A stretch of DNA of 64,000 nt from Fimenecus sp964540535 (GCA_964540535.1 CAZIMO010000010.1:1-64000); one strand, 5' to 3'; shown: positions 19,218 through 28,716, numbered from the stretch's first letter. Program-made: numbers and translations. The notes: generated by a model from the letters alone, not told the origin.

Positions 19218-20025
19218 AAAGAAAAGACTGGATACAGTATTGGTTGAATTGGGAATTGCTGAAACCCGTTCAAAAGCTTCGGCAATTATTATGTCCGGAG
19301 AAATATATGTTAATGGGCAAAAGGAAACAAAGGCAGGCTACGCTGTAAAAGAAACCGATAAAATTGAATTTAAAGGTAAAAAAATGCCTTTTGTCAGCCG
19401 CGGCGGCTACAAGCTGGAAAAGGCTATTAAGGTTTTTCCGATTGAGTTGGAAAATTGTATTTGTATGGATATCGGTGCATCCACAGGCGGATTTACTGAT
19501 TGTATGCTTCAATGCAAAGCTTCAAAAGTTTATGCAATAGATGTCGGATACGGTCAGCTTGCATGGAAACTGCGTACTGACGAGAGAGTAGTTAATCTTG
19601 AACGCACAAATTTCAGATATTTAACTCAAGAAACCGTTGCTGAAAAAATTGATTTTGCAAGTATAGATGTTTCTTTTATTTCACTTAAAAAGATTTTACC
19701 TGTACTTTTTAATTTTCTTAAAATAGGCGGTCAAACTGTAGCACTCATAAAACCACAATTTGAGGCCGGAAAAGAAAAGGTAGGCAAAAAGGGCGTTGTA
19801 AAAGATATTGAAACTCATAGAGAAGTAGTATCTTCTATTGCCGAATTTGCTTATAAACAAGGCTTTTCGGTATTGGGACTTGATTTTTCTCCGATAAGAG
19901 GACCGGAGGGAAACATTGAATATTTAGTTTATTTTTCAAAAGATGAAGAAAAAAAGTTATCAATAAATGAAAATGACATAAATAGTATTGTTGAAAAATC
20001 GCACAGTGTATTGAGTGGTGAATAA
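19210..20025 (+). CDS. tlyA: TlyA family rRNA 2'-O-methyltransferase / hemolysin-like protein
   Basis: A 271-residue protein with an N-terminal S4 RNA-binding domain (residues about 5-60: KRLDTVLVELGIAETRSKA) and a FtsJ-like SAM methyltransferase domain with DIGASTGGFTDCML. Characterised TlyA proteins methylate rRNA ribose positions; the older hemolysin name is misleading. In Clostridia it regularly stands between dxs and nadK, as here. Confidence 0.92.
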   Translation: MAEKKRLDTVLVELGIAETRSKASAIIMSGEIYVNGQKETKAGYAVKETDKIEFKGKKMPFVSRGGYKLEKAIKVFPIELENCICMDIGASTGGFTDCMLQCKASKVYAIDVGYGQLAWKLRTDERVVNLERTNFRYLTQETVAEKIDFASIDVSFISLKKILPVLFNFLKIGGQTVALIKPQFEAGKEKVGKKGVVKDIETHREVVSSIAEFAYKQGFSVLGLDFSPIRGPEGNIEYLVYFSKDEEKKLSINENDINSIVEKSHSVLSGE

Positions 20026-20026
20026 T

Positions 20027-20881
20027 TTGAAAATCGGCATTGTACCTAATCTTACAAGAGAAAAAACTCTTGAAGTTACAAAAGAAACCGTTACTTACCT
20101 TGAAAAACTGAAGATTGTCTTTTATTTTGATGAAAATTCAAAAAATGAATTATCACAGCTTTTTTCTAATGAAAGGTTCATTACTGATTTATATTCAAAT
20201 GTCGATTTGCTGATTGCAATCGGCGGTGACGGATCATATATTAACACTGCAAAACAGGCGGCAATTCACAAAAAACCTGTACTTTGCATAAATGCAGGCA
20301 ATTTAGCTTTTTTAGCGGGACTTGAGGGTAATGAGCTTCACTTGCTCGAAAACCTTTTAACAGGCGATTTTTCAACAGATAAACGTATGATGCTTGAAGT
20401 GTCAATAAAAAACGGTGAGTGTGAAAAATTCCTTGGATATTGTCTTAATGATGTAGCAATTGCGCGAGGCAGTGAAATTAAGCTTATTGATCTTGAGGCT
20501 TTTTGTGATGAGAAAAAAATCAACAGTTACCGTGCCGACGGTGTTGTGCTGTCTACCCCCACAGGCTCAACTGCTTATTCATGGTCGGCAGGCGGTCCTG
20601 TTATTGACCCTGATTTACAGTGCATTATGCTTACACCGATTTGTACACATTCACCGTTAAATCGCTCTCTCGTTTTTAACGAAAAGTCTATAATTACAGT
20701 CAAGTCAGCAAAAGAATTGCAAAAAATCTCTATTTCGGCTGATGGAGAAAAGTCTATTGAGCTGACAGAAGATTTTGAAGTGAAAATTAAAAAATCTGAG
20801 TATTATGCTGAATTTATAAGAATTAAATCTGACGAATTTTATGATATTCTCAACAGTAAATTATCTAAAAGGAGAATATAA
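20027..20881 (+). CDS. nadK: NAD kinase
   Basis: Phosphorylates NAD to NADP; about 284 residues. The GGDGS motif lies near residue 65 and the NAGNLAFLAG loop follows, with the family C-terminal segment ISADGEKSIEL. The TTG at 20027 is chosen because it gives the family's usual short start (KIGIVPN) and lies about 6 bases after GGTG; an in-frame GTG at 20015 is the alternative. The gene is embedded between tlyA and argR. Confidence 0.93.
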   Translation: MKIGIVPNLTREKTLEVTKETVTYLEKLKIVFYFDENSKNELSQLFSNERFITDLYSNVDLLIAIGGDGSYINTAKQAAIHKKPVLCINAGNLAFLAGLEGNELHLLENLLTGDFSTDKRMMLEVSIKNGECEKFLGYCLNDVAIARGSEIKLIDLEAFCDEKKINSYRADGVVLSTPTGSTAYSWSAGGPVIDPDLQCIMLTPICTHSPLNRSLVFNEKSIITVKSAKELQKISISADGEKSIELTEDFEVKIKKSEYYAEFIRIKSDEFYDILNSKLSKRRI

Positions 20882-20884
20882 TCC

Positions 20885-21334
20885 GTGAAAAAAAGAAGAC
20901 ATGAGCTTATATTGAATTTTATAAAGAACAACAATGTTTCTACGCAGGAAGAAATTATAACAATGCTTAATGAGAACGGTTTTAAGGTAACTCAAGCAAC
21001 AATCTCGCGTGATATTAAAGAATTAAAGCTTGTCAAAGAGCATTTCGGAAAAAATGAAACAAGATATGCTGTTACAGAAAAAACTGAAAAGAATGACGAT
21101 AATTTCAAAATGATTTTTACGCGTTCTGCACTGTCCGTTGAAGCTGCAATGAATATTGTTGTTATCAAATGTTATCCCGGTACTGCAAATGCAGCTTGTG
21201 TGGCACTCGAAAATATATGTATTGACGGTGTTGTAGGCACTTTGGCAGGGGATGATACAATTTTTGTTGCCTGTAAAGAGCTTGATACAACAAGCCGTGT
21301 AATTGATGCAATTGAAGCAATACTGAAAGGCTGA
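20885..21334 (+). CDS. argR: arginine repressor ArgR
   Basis: A 149-residue hexameric arginine-responsive regulator. The N-terminal winged helix has STQEEIITMLNENGFKVTQATISRD; the C-terminal oligomerisation and arginine-binding domain has GTLAGDDTIFVAC. GTG start behind AGGAG at about 20871. In Clostridia argR is usually adjacent to recN, as here, so the regulator may act on distant arginine genes rather than on its neighbours. Confidence 0.95.
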   Translation: MKKRRHELILNFIKNNNVSTQEEIITMLNENGFKVTQATISRDIKELKLVKEHFGKNETRYAVTEKTEKNDDNFKMIFTRSALSVEAAMNIVVIKCYPGTANAACVALENICIDGVVGTLAGDDTIFVACKELDTTSRVIDAIEAILKG

Positions 21335-21339
21335 TATTT

Positions 21340-23013
21340 ATGCTTTCAAACTTGAAAATTTCAAATATTGCTATTATTAAAGAGGCTGTTATTGATTTTA
21401 ATAACGGTCTTAACATTCTGACCGGTGAAACAGGTGCGGGTAAATCTATTGTTATTGATGCTATCAATGCGATTTTAGGCGAAAGAACATCTCGTGAGTT
21501 AATCAGAACAGGCAGTAATAATGCTGAAGTTTCAGCCTTTTTTGAAAATATAAATAATGATGTTATATGTATGCTTGAAGAAATGGGACTTAACTGTGAA
21601 GAGGATAATTCTTTACTTGTTTCGAGAAAAATTTCGCTTGACGGCAAAAACATATGTAAGGTAAATGGATCTAATGTCACAGTTTCAATGCTAAAAAAGA
21701 TTGGACAAAAGCTTATAAATGTTCACGGACAAATGGACAATCACAATCTTCTTAATGAAGAATTGCATTATACTTATATAGATAGTTTTGCAGAAAACAG
21801 CGATATAATCGATGAGTATCTTATAGTATATAATGATTATTTAACTTGCAAAAAACAGTATGATAATTTAATTGTCGATGAGGGTGAAAAAGCTCGAAAA
21901 ATTGACCTTTTAACCTATCAAATTAAAGAAATTGAAGATGCCGATATTAAAATAGGTGAGTTGAATGAGCTTGAAACCCGAAGAAAGATTTTACAGAATG
22001 TTGAGCAATTGATTTCACTTGTAAATAATGCGGTTGAGATTATTAACGGCAATGATGATTTTTCGGGTGTTGCCGATATGCTGAATACAGCTTCTAACTC
22101 ACTGATAAAAGCTTCTGCTTTTGATGAAACGCTCAACAGTGTGTCTGATATTGTGGCGGAAATGTCATATAATATTGCCGATTGTGCAAGTGAATTAAAC
22201 AACTTTCTTTATTCATTTGATGTCGACCCTAATGAGCTTAATTTAATTGAAGAAAGACTTGACGTTCTTTTTAAGCTTATAAAAAAATACGGTAGAACAG
22301 AAGCTGAAATTCTTGGTTTTCTCGAAAAAGCACAAAAAGAACTTGATGAAATTACATTTTCTGATAAACTCAAGGAACAGCTTGAAATCCAGCTTAAAGA
22401 AAAGTATGAAATAATGGAAAATGCGAGCAGAAAATTATCTGCAAACCGTCAAAAATATGGTCTGATTTTTATTGAGAGCATTAAAAATGAGCTTTCTTTT
22501 CTTGATATGGCTTCAATTTCGTTCAAAATTGTGCAGAACAGAAAGCCTTTTGACGAAACAGGCGCTGATGAAATCTATTTCTTGATTTCGGCTAACGCAG
22601 GTGAAGAACCGAAACCTCTCTCAAAAATTGCATCCGGCGGTGAACTGTCACGAATTATGCTTGCAATTAAGAATGTTTTAGCATCTAAAGACAATATACC
22701 GACTCTTGTTTTTGACGAGATTGATACTGGTGTAAGCGGTCGTGCCGCACAGAAAATCGGTATTAAGCTTAAAGAGGTATCTAAAAACCGTCAAGTTCTT
22801 TGTGTAACACATTTGGCGCAGATTGCTTGTTTTGCCGATAATCATTTCTTAATTTCAAAATCTGAAAGTGAAAATAAAACTTATACCAAAGTAGAACAGC
22901 TTGATAATGACGGCAAGATTTGTGAGTTGGCCCGCATTATCGGCGGGATTGAAACAAGTCAGCTTTCACTTGATGCAGCGGCTGAAATGATTGAAAATGC
23001 AAAAAATTATTAA
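21340..23013 (+). CDS. recN: DNA repair protein RecN
   Basis: A 557-residue SMC-like ATPase in double-strand break repair. Walker A TGETGAGKSIVIDA near residue 29, two central coiled-coil stretches, the ABC-type signature SGGELSRIMLAIK and Walker B VFDEIDTGVSGRAA are all present. Last gene of the nusB-to-recN run; the tyrS promoter begins two bases after its stop. Confidence 0.96.
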   Translation: MLSNLKISNIAIIKEAVIDFNNGLNILTGETGAGKSIVIDAINAILGERTSRELIRTGSNNAEVSAFFENINNDVICMLEEMGLNCEEDNSLLVSRKISLDGKNICKVNGSNVTVSMLKKIGQKLINVHGQMDNHNLLNEELHYTYIDSFAENSDIIDEYLIVYNDYLTCKKQYDNLIVDEGEKARKIDLLTYQIKEIEDADIKIGELNELETRRKILQNVEQLISLVNNAVEIINGNDDFSGVADMLNTASNSLIKASAFDETLNSVSDIVAEMSYNIADCASELNNFLYSFDVDPNELNLIEERLDVLFKLIKKYGRTEAEILGFLEKAQKELDEITFSDKLKEQLEIQLKEKYEIMENASRKLSANRQKYGLIFIESIKNELSFLDMASISFKIVQNRKPFDETGADEIYFLISANAGEEPKPLSKIASGGELSRIMLAIKNVLASKDNIPTLVFDEIDTGVSGRAAQKIGIKLKEVSKNRQVLCVTHLAQIACFADNHFLISKSESENKTYTKVEQLDNDGKICELARIIGGIETSQLSLDAAAEMIENAKNY

Positions 23014-23014
23014 C

Positions 23015-23042
23015 TTGACATTTTTTATAAATTATGTATAAT
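23015..23042 (+). promoter_or_regulatory. sigma-A promoter for the tyrS T-box transcript
   Basis: TTGACA at 23015-23020 and TATAAT at 23037-23042 are separated by 16 bases, both perfect consensus hexamers, directly after the recN stop and before the T-box leader. The expected start is about 23049. Confidence 0.88.
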
Positions 23043-23048
23043 ATTCTT

Positions 23049-23300
23049 AATGACCTTGATGCGAAGAAGTAATATGTCATTTGCAGTTTCAGAGAGTGTC
23101 TGTTTGGTGAAAGGACATACGCAAAGCTTATGAAATACATCGCGGAGTTGCACTTTTGAAATCAGTAGGGAGTGTCGGGCGTACCCGTTACAGTACAGAG
23201 TAATGTCAGTTACTTGTTGAGGCTTTTATTGTGAGATAAAAGTAAACATGAGGTGGTAACACGAATTTTTTCGTCCTCTGCTTGAAGCAGGGGATTTTTT
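23049..23300 (+). ncRNA. T-box leader (tyrosine) upstream of tyrS
   Basis: The leader carries the T-box core AGGTGGTAACACG at 23251-23263, which pairs with the uncharged tRNA acceptor end, followed by a terminator stem (about 23274-23294) and a T run to 23300. A long stem I domain occupies about 23055-23150. The likely specifier codon is UAC at 23136-23138, in the 3' side of the stem I base, which agrees with tyrosine and with the gene downstream. Uncharged tRNA-Tyr would favour the antiterminator and allow tyrS transcription. Confidence 0.93.
23274..23300 (+). terminator. T-box-controlled terminator
   Basis: Stem TCCTCTGC paired with GCAGGGGA (one G-U pair), small TTGA-type loop, then TTTTTT. 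The 5' arm region is shared with the alternative T-box antiterminator helix. Confidence 0.85.
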
Positions 23301-23320
23301 AATTTTAAGGAGGATTTTTT

Positions 23321-24547
23321 ATGAAAGTTTATGAAGAACTCGTTGCTCGCGGTCTTATAGCCCAGGTAACAAATGAAGAAGAAATCAAAAATCTTGTTAA
23401 TGAGGGAAAAGCAGTTTTCTATATCGGATTTGACCCAACAGCAGACAGCTTGCATGTAGGTCATTTTATGGCACTTTGTCTTATGAAAAGATTACAAATG
23501 GCCGGCAATAAGCCGATTGCTCTTATCGGCGGAGGTACCGCTATGATTGGTGACCCTTCAGGCAGAAGCGATATGCGTCAAATGATGACAAAAGAAACAA
23601 TTCAGCATAACTGTGATTGCTTTAAAAAGCAGATGAGCCGATTTATCGATTTCTCTGACGATAAGGCTCTTATGGTAAACAATGCAAATTGGCTTTTGGA
23701 CCTTAACTATATTGACGTTCTTCGTGATGTCGGTGCGTGCTTCAGCGTTAACCGTATGCTTACAGCTGAATGTTATAAGCAAAGAATGGAAAAAGGACTT
23801 TCATTTCTCGAGTTTAACTATATGATTATGCAAAGCTACGATTTCTATGAATTGTTTCAGAAATACGGCTGTAATATGCAGTTTGGCGGTGACGATCAGT
23901 GGAGTAACATGCTCGGCGGTACAGAACTTATTAGAAGAAAACTCGGTAAAGACGCACATGCAATGACAATCACACTGCTTCTTAATTCCGAAGGCAAAAA
24001 AATGGGCAAAACACAGTCCGGTGCGGTATGGCTTGATCCTAATAAAACATCTCCCTTTGATTTTTATCAGTATTGGAGAAATGTCGATGATGCAGATGTT
24101 CTTAAATGTATCAGAATGCTTACTTTCTTGCCATTAGAAGAAATTGACAAAATGAATTCTTGGGAAGGCAGTCAGTTGAATACCGCTAAAGAGATTTTAG
24201 CTTATGAGCTTACAAAACTTGTTCACGGTGAAGACGAGGCTAACAAGGCGCAAGAAGGAGCAAGAGCATTGTTTTCTGGAAAAGGCAATACAGATAATAT
24301 GCCCACTGTTGAACTCAATAATGATGATTTTACAGATGACAGCGTGCTTATATCTGATATTATGATTAAAGCAGGTATCGCAAAATCAAAGGGCGAGTGC
24401 CGCCGTCTTATCGAGCAGGGTGGTGTATCAGTTGATGATGAAAAGGTTACAGAGCCTTTCAAATCTCTCAATAAAAGCGATTTTGAAAAGGGGTATATAA
24501 TTATTAAAAAAGGTAAAAAAGTCTTTTATAAAGCTATTATATCCTGA
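23321..24547 (+). CDS. tyrS: tyrosine--tRNA ligase
   Basis: Class Ic aminoacyl-tRNA synthetase, 408 residues. The HIGH-type motif is HVGH (residues about 47-50) and the KMSKS-type loop reads KKMGKTQSG near residue 230; an S4 RNA-binding domain ends the protein (SKGECRRLIEQGGVSVDDEKV). AAGGAGG at about 23308 supports the ATG. Controlled by the T-box leader directly upstream. Confidence 0.97.
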   Translation: MKVYEELVARGLIAQVTNEEEIKNLVNEGKAVFYIGFDPTADSLHVGHFMALCLMKRLQMAGNKPIALIGGGTAMIGDPSGRSDMRQMMTKETIQHNCDCFKKQMSRFIDFSDDKALMVNNANWLLDLNYIDVLRDVGACFSVNRMLTAECYKQRMEKGLSFLEFNYMIMQSYDFYELFQKYGCNMQFGGDDQWSNMLGGTELIRRKLGKDAHAMTITLLLNSEGKKMGKTQSGAVWLDPNKTSPFDFYQYWRNVDDADVLKCIRMLTFLPLEEIDKMNSWEGSQLNTAKEILAYELTKLVHGEDEANKAQEGARALFSGKGNTDNMPTVELNNDDFTDDSVLISDIMIKAGIAKSKGECRRLIEQGGVSVDDEKVTEPFKSLNKSDFEKGYIIIKKGKKVFYKAIIS

Positions 24548-24601
24548 AAATTATAACGGCTATAACATTTTTGCTGTTATGCTATATTTGGGAGGTGCAA
24601 T

Positions 24602-25153
24602 ATGAAATTAGTTTTTCTTTTCGGCAATGCGGCAGTCGGCAAAATGACCGTAGGTCAAGAACTTATGAAAATTACGAATTTGCGTCTTTTCCATAATCAT
24701 ATGACAATTGAACCGGTAATTGAAATTTTTGGCAGATATAATCCGGAAGTAATAGAGGAATTGCGTGAAATTATTTTTAATAAATTTGCGGCTTCTGATA
24801 ATTACGGTATGATTTTTACATTTATGTGGGCTTTTGACTGTGAAGACGATTGGAAAAATGTAGAACATATTAAGGAAATTTTCAGTCAATATGATACGGA
24901 ATTTTATTATGTTGAGCTTGTAGCTCCGCAGGCAATACGTTTAGAAAGAAATGCAACAGAAAACAGACTAAAGAACAAGCCTTCCAAAAGAAATATTGAA
25001 TTTTCAAATAAGCTTTTACTGAGTGATGATGAAAATTACAGATGTGAAAGCTTAAACGGCGAAATACCGTTTGATAACTATATCAAAATTGATAATTCTA
25101 ACTTGAGTGCCGAAACAGTTGCAAAAATAATAAAAGATAAATTCAACTTATAA
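24602..25153 (+). CDS. small P-loop nucleotide kinase-like protein
   Basis: A 183-residue single-domain P-loop protein. The N terminus has a Walker A-like GNAAVGKMTVG at about residues 8-18, where Met takes the usual Ser/Thr position before Thr. Length and layout resemble shikimate/adenylate kinase-type ATPases often annotated AAA family ATPase. The HNHMTIEP segment after it may form the substrate side. GGAGGTG supports the start. It stands alone between tyrS and a terminator, so context gives no substrate. Confidence 0.6.
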   Translation: MKLVFLFGNAAVGKMTVGQELMKITNLRLFHNHMTIEPVIEIFGRYNPEVIEELREIIFNKFAASDNYGMIFTFMWAFDCEDDWKNVEHIKEIFSQYDTEFYYVELVAPQAIRLERNATENRLKNKPSKRNIEFSNKLLLSDDENYRCESLNGEIPFDNYIKIDNSNLSAETVAKIIKDKFNL

Positions 25154-25157
25154 AAAT

Positions 25158-25187
25158 AAGGCTTACTGAAAAAAATCAGTAAGCCTT
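25158..25187. terminator. bidirectional terminator between the kinase-like gene and the dap operon
   Basis: A perfect 12-bp inverted repeat (25158-25169 with 25176-25187) with a six-base A-rich loop, A-rich before and TTGTTTT after. It separates two convergent genes. Confidence 0.88.
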
Positions 25188-25201
25188 TGTTTTATGGGTT
25201 A

Positions 25202-25654
25202 TTATGAGTTAAGTGCTGAATAAACTGTTTCGCCGTCATGGCTGTATACAAGAACGGAAATGTCAACTTCTGATGTTGTAATCATCCTTACTTCAACATC
25301 TGTTGATGCAATTGCAGAGAATACTTTTGCCGCAACACCCGGACAGTTTTTCATACCGTTACCGAAAACCGAAATTTTTGTATTACCGCTGCTGATTGCA
25401 AGCTTTAACTTCGGATGAAGTTCACGAAGCTTTGAAGCTGTTTCAAAAACCTTACCCAAGTCTTCGTCATTAACCGTAAATGAAAGGTTTGAGATTTTAC
25501 CTTGCGGAGGATTTTGTGAAATCATATCAACATCAATACCTGCGTTAGAAAGCATTTCAAAAATTTGCGATACTACTTTAAAATCAGCAGGGGAATCGTT
25601 AATTGAAATAAGAGTTACATTTTCAATCATTGTAATATTGTCAATTAAGCTCAT
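25202..25654 (-). CDS. stand-alone ACT-domain protein, aspartokinase regulatory-like
   Basis: A 150-residue protein made of two ACT domains, resembling the C-terminal regulatory half of aspartate kinase (family pattern TLISINDSPADFKVVSQIFEMLSNAGIDVDMI, then ISVFGNGMKNCPGVAAKVFSAIA). No kinase domain is attached. GGAG before the ATG supports the start. Last gene of the asd-dapA-dapB operon, so a role as an amino-acid sensor for the pathway is likely but inferred. It could also be the beta-subunit-like partner of a kinase encoded elsewhere. Confidence 0.8.
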   Translation of the reverse strand: MSLIDNITMIENVTLISINDSPADFKVVSQIFEMLSNAGIDVDMISQNPPQGKISNLSFTVNDEDLGKVFETASKLRELHPKLKLAISSGNTKISVFGNGMKNCPGVAAKVFSAIASTDVEVRMITTSEVDISVLVYSHDGETVYSALNS

Positions 25655-25665
25655 TTTTAATCTCC

Positions 25666-26415
25666 TTATGAATTAACAAAATCTTTCATCGTATAATATC
25701 CCGGATTTTTACCTACAAGAAATAAAGCGGCATTTACAGAACCGTTGGCAAATAATTGCTTTGAATATGCAGAATGAGAAATTTTAATAACTTCATCAGG
25801 TCCTGCAAAGATGATTTCGTGTTCGCCGACAATCGTTCCGCCTCTAACAGCGTGAATTCCGATTTCACTTTTCGTGCGTTTCATTCTTTTGGAATGACGG
25901 TCAAATTCATAAATCGGCTTTTCGTCTAAAGCTTCCGAAATAGAATCGGCAAGCATTAAAGCAGTACCGCTCGGTGCGTCAATTTTCTGATTGTGATGCG
26001 CTTCAACTATTTCAATATCAAAGCCTTGAAGCACCTTTGCCGCTTTTTTAGCAAGCTCTGATACCAGACTTACACCGATTGACATATTTGCAGAGAAGAA
26101 AAGAGGAATATCAGCAGAAGCGGATTTGATTAACTCAACCTGATGTTCTGTAAGACCTGTTGTTGCAATTACGGCAGGCAGTTTATTATTCTTTGCAAAT
26201 GTAAGTAAATCTTCAAGAACAGACGGATGCGAGAAATCGATAATCACATCTGCGCCAACATCAATATCTGCAAAAGATTTGTATATTGGGAAAGTGCTTT
26301 CTCCGTTAGAAAAATCAACTCCTGCAACAATTTCACAATCTTCACGGCTGTCAAGACAAGCTGTAATGGCTTTTCCCATTTTACCTAAAGCGCCGCTTAA
26401 AATAATCCTTGTCAT
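25666..26415 (-). CDS. dapB: 4-hydroxy-tetrahydrodipicolinate reductase
   Basis: Reduces hydroxy-tetrahydrodipicolinate with NAD(P)H in the diaminopimelate/lysine route; 249 residues. N-terminal Rossmann motif SGALGKMGKAI, the catalytic segment EAHHNQKIDAPSGTALMLA with the conserved His pair and Lys, and RGGTIVGEHEIIFAG are present. The start ATG at 26415 gives the standard N terminus; an in-frame TTG lies 15 bases upstream but covers the apparent ribosome site. Confidence 0.95.
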   Translation of the reverse strand: MTRIILSGALGKMGKAITACLDSREDCEIVAGVDFSNGESTFPIYKSFADIDVGADVIIDFSHPSVLEDLLTFAKNNKLPAVIATTGLTEHQVELIKSASADIPLFFSANMSIGVSLVSELAKKAAKVLQGFDIEIVEAHHNQKIDAPSGTALMLADSISEALDEKPIYEFDRHSKRMKRTKSEIGIHAVRGGTIVGEHEIIFAGPDEVIKISHSAYSKQLFANGSVNAALFLVGKNPGYYTMKDFVNS

Positions 26416-26440
26416 TTTTTTCACATCCAACTGTAATTTT

Positions 26441-27331
26441 TTATATCAAATCGTATTTTTTTAGTATTGTTTCAAGTTTTGCGTTATTTGCGTCTGTCAT
26501 TTCACAAAGAGGCATACGAAGCGGACCTGCTCCCATTCCCATCATTTGCATTGCAACTTTTACAGGGATAGGATTAACGTCCATAAACATAGCATTGCAA
26601 AGCTCTAAATATTTAAGCTGAAGCTCTGCACTTTCCTTATACTTACCCTCAAGATAAAGAGCAGGAATATCATGCGCAACTTTTGGACAGATATTTGAAA
26701 GAACAGAAATAACACCTTTGCCACCAAGTGACATAATGGGAACAACTTGGTCATCGTTGCCGGAATATACATCAAGCTTATCTCCGCAAAGAGAAATTGT
26801 TTCTGCAATCTGTGAAATATTTCCGCTTGCTTCTTTTGTAGCAATAATGTTTTGATGCTCGCAAAGCTCTGCATAGGTTGAAGGAAGCACATTAACGCCT
26901 GTTCTGCTTGGAACATTATAAATAATAATCGGCTTTGAAACATTGTCAGCAATAGTGTTGTAATGCTTAACAAGACCTCTTTGAGAGCATTTGTTGTAAT
27001 AAGGTGTTACAACAAGCATTGCGTCTGCACCTGCTTTTTCAGCGTCTTGTGAAAGCTCAATTGCATATTTTGTTTCATTACTGCCTGTACCTGCAATAAC
27101 AGGAATTCTATGATTTACAACATCACAAGTGAATTTTATTACATCTGAATGCTCTTGAGGAGTAAGTGTTGCACTTTCACCGGTAGTACCGCATATAACA
27201 ATTGCATCCGTGCTGTTCGCAATGTGAAACTCCAAAAGATTTTCAAGTGCTTTATAATTTACACTTTCATCTTCATTAAAAGGTGTTATAATCGCAACAC
27301 CGCAGCCTGTAAAAATAGGGTTTTTACTCAT
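26441..27331 (-). CDS. dapA: 4-hydroxy-tetrahydrodipicolinate synthase
   Basis: Schiff-base aldolase joining pyruvate and aspartate semialdehyde; 296 residues, TIM barrel. GTTGESATLT, the YNVPSRTGVN loop with the active-site Tyr, and the Schiff-base Lys in IIATKEASGN are visible. AGGAGA lies before the ATG. Second gene of the lysine operon after asd. Confidence 0.96.
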   Translation of the reverse strand: MSKNPIFTGCGVAIITPFNEDESVNYKALENLLEFHIANSTDAIVICGTTGESATLTPQEHSDVIKFTCDVVNHRIPVIAGTGSNETKYAIELSQDAEKAGADAMLVVTPYYNKCSQRGLVKHYNTIADNVSKPIIIYNVPSRTGVNVLPSTYAELCEHQNIIATKEASGNISQIAETISLCGDKLDVYSGNDDQVVPIMSLGGKGVISVLSNICPKVAHDIPALYLEGKYKESAELQLKYLELCNAMFMDVNPIPVKVAMQMMGMGAGPLRMPLCEMTDANNAKLETILKKYDLI

Positions 27332-27353
27332 AATAAATTCTCCTTATAGGAAA

Positions 27354-28433
27354 TTAGTCCATATAACCTTCAGCACAAAGAAGTTCAGCCATAAGAACTG
27401 CACCGCCCGCAGCACCGCGAAGTGTATTATGTGAAAGACAAACAAATTTGTAGTCATACTGTGTATCTTCACGAAGTCTGCCGATAGAAACTGCCATACC
27501 GCCTTCAAGATTTCTTTGGTACTTTGTCTGAGGCATATTATCCTCTTCAAAATAGTGAAGGAATTGCTTCGGTGCATGAGGCAACTCTAACTCCTGTGCA
27601 CGACCCGAGAAATCCTTCCATATATTTAATATTTCTTCCTTTGACGGTTTATTCTCAAATCTTACGAAAACTGCACCCATATGACCGTTTGAAACGGGAA
27701 CACGAAGGCACTGTGCAGTGAAATTTGGAGAAGTTGCAGGAACAATTTCATCGCCCTCAATCTTACCCCAAATTTTAAGAGGCTCTTTTTCGCTTTTTTC
27801 TTCTTCACCGCCGATATAAGGAATAACATTGTCAATCATTTCAGGCCATGTTTCAAATGTCTTTCCGGCACCCGAAATAGCTTGATATGTACAAACAAGA
27901 ACATCTTTAATACCGAATTTCGAAAGAGGGAAGAGTGCAGGAACATAGCTCTGAAGAGAGCAATTTGATTTAACTGCAATGAATCCTCGCTTTGTGCCAA
28001 GACGCTTTCTCTGTGCAGGAATAATTTTTGCATGGTCAGCGTTAAGTTCAGGAACAATCATAGGAACATCTGGAGTATGTCTGTGTGCGCTGTTATTTGA
28101 AATGACTGGGCATTCTGCTTTAGCATAAGCTTCTTCCAATGCTTTGATTTCATCTTTCTTCATATCTACTGCACAGAATACAAAGTCAACCTTCGAAGCA
28201 ATCTTTTCTATGTCAGCAGTCGCATCCATAACAATCATATCTTTCATAGTTTCCGGAATTTCAACATCCATACACCATTTAGAACCTACTGCTTCAGAAT
28301 ACTTCTTGCCTGCTGAACGAGGGCTTGCTGCAAGTACCTTTACCTCAAACCAAGGATGATTATCGAGAAGGGTCATAAAACGCTGTCCAACCATTCCCGT
28401 TGCACCAATTACACCAACATTATACTTTTTCAC
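27354..28433 (-). CDS. asd: aspartate-semialdehyde dehydrogenase
   Basis: NADP-dependent reductive dephosphorylation of aspartyl phosphate to aspartate semialdehyde; 359 residues. The Rossmann motif GVIGATGMVGQRF lies at the N terminus and the nucleophile Cys in KSNCSLQ near residue 157. The length and the form of these motifs fit the archaeal/fungal-type branch better than the E. coli type. Its mRNA begins with a lysine riboswitch and GGAGG precedes the start, so the whole operon is lysine-repressed. Confidence 0.94.
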   Translation of the reverse strand: MKKYNVGVIGATGMVGQRFMTLLDNHPWFEVKVLAASPRSAGKKYSEAVGSKWCMDVEIPETMKDMIVMDATADIEKIASKVDFVFCAVDMKKDEIKALEEAYAKAECPVISNNSAHRHTPDVPMIVPELNADHAKIIPAQRKRLGTKRGFIAVKSNCSLQSYVPALFPLSKFGIKDVLVCTYQAISGAGKTFETWPEMIDNVIPYIGGEEEKSEKEPLKIWGKIEGDEIVPATSPNFTAQCLRVPVSNGHMGAVFVRFENKPSKEEILNIWKDFSGRAQELELPHAPKQFLHYFEEDNMPQTKYQRNLEGGMAVSIGRLREDTQYDYKFVCLSHNTLRGAAGGAVLMAELLCAEGYMD

Positions 28434-28473
28434 TTGAAATTACCTCCAAATAATGATAATATATCATTTGTTA

Positions 28474-28507
28474 TAAAAAAACAGTAATGATTATGACACC
28501 ATTACTG
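28474..28507 (-). terminator. riboswitch-controlled terminator before asd
   Basis: On the - strand the arms CAGTAATG (28507-28500) and CATTACTG (28489-28482) flank a 10-base loop, followed by seven U. It is the natural off-switch of the lysine aptamer just upstream; a competing hairpin lies at about 28522-28542. Confidence 0.85.
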
Positions 28508-28539
28508 AATAAAAATACATTGTATTATGGTTTTCATAA

Positions 28540-28712
28540 TACGAAAGCACTCCATCAAATAATGATGACAGTTGCATTACTGTTAATAATACAACCAGAA
28601 AAAACAATTTCCAAGCTTTGTTTTTTCTTCGGCAACAGACCCTTTGGCACTTTATCAAAAACTCTTGGAAGTTTCAAAAGCGGTACTTATTCCTGTTGCA
28701 CCTCAATCGCTC
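28540..28712 (-). ncRNA. lysine riboswitch (L-box) aptamer
   Basis: Reading the - strand from about 28712, conserved L-box elements occur in order: GAGGTGC, AATAAGTA, AAAGGG...GTTGCCGAAG, CTGTCATCA and the closing GGAGTGCTTTC. Spacing and order match the five-helix lysine aptamer. It stands between a consensus promoter and a terminator in front of asd-dapA-dapB, precisely where lysine feedback is expected. Confidence 0.93.
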
Positions 28713-28716
28713 TTAT

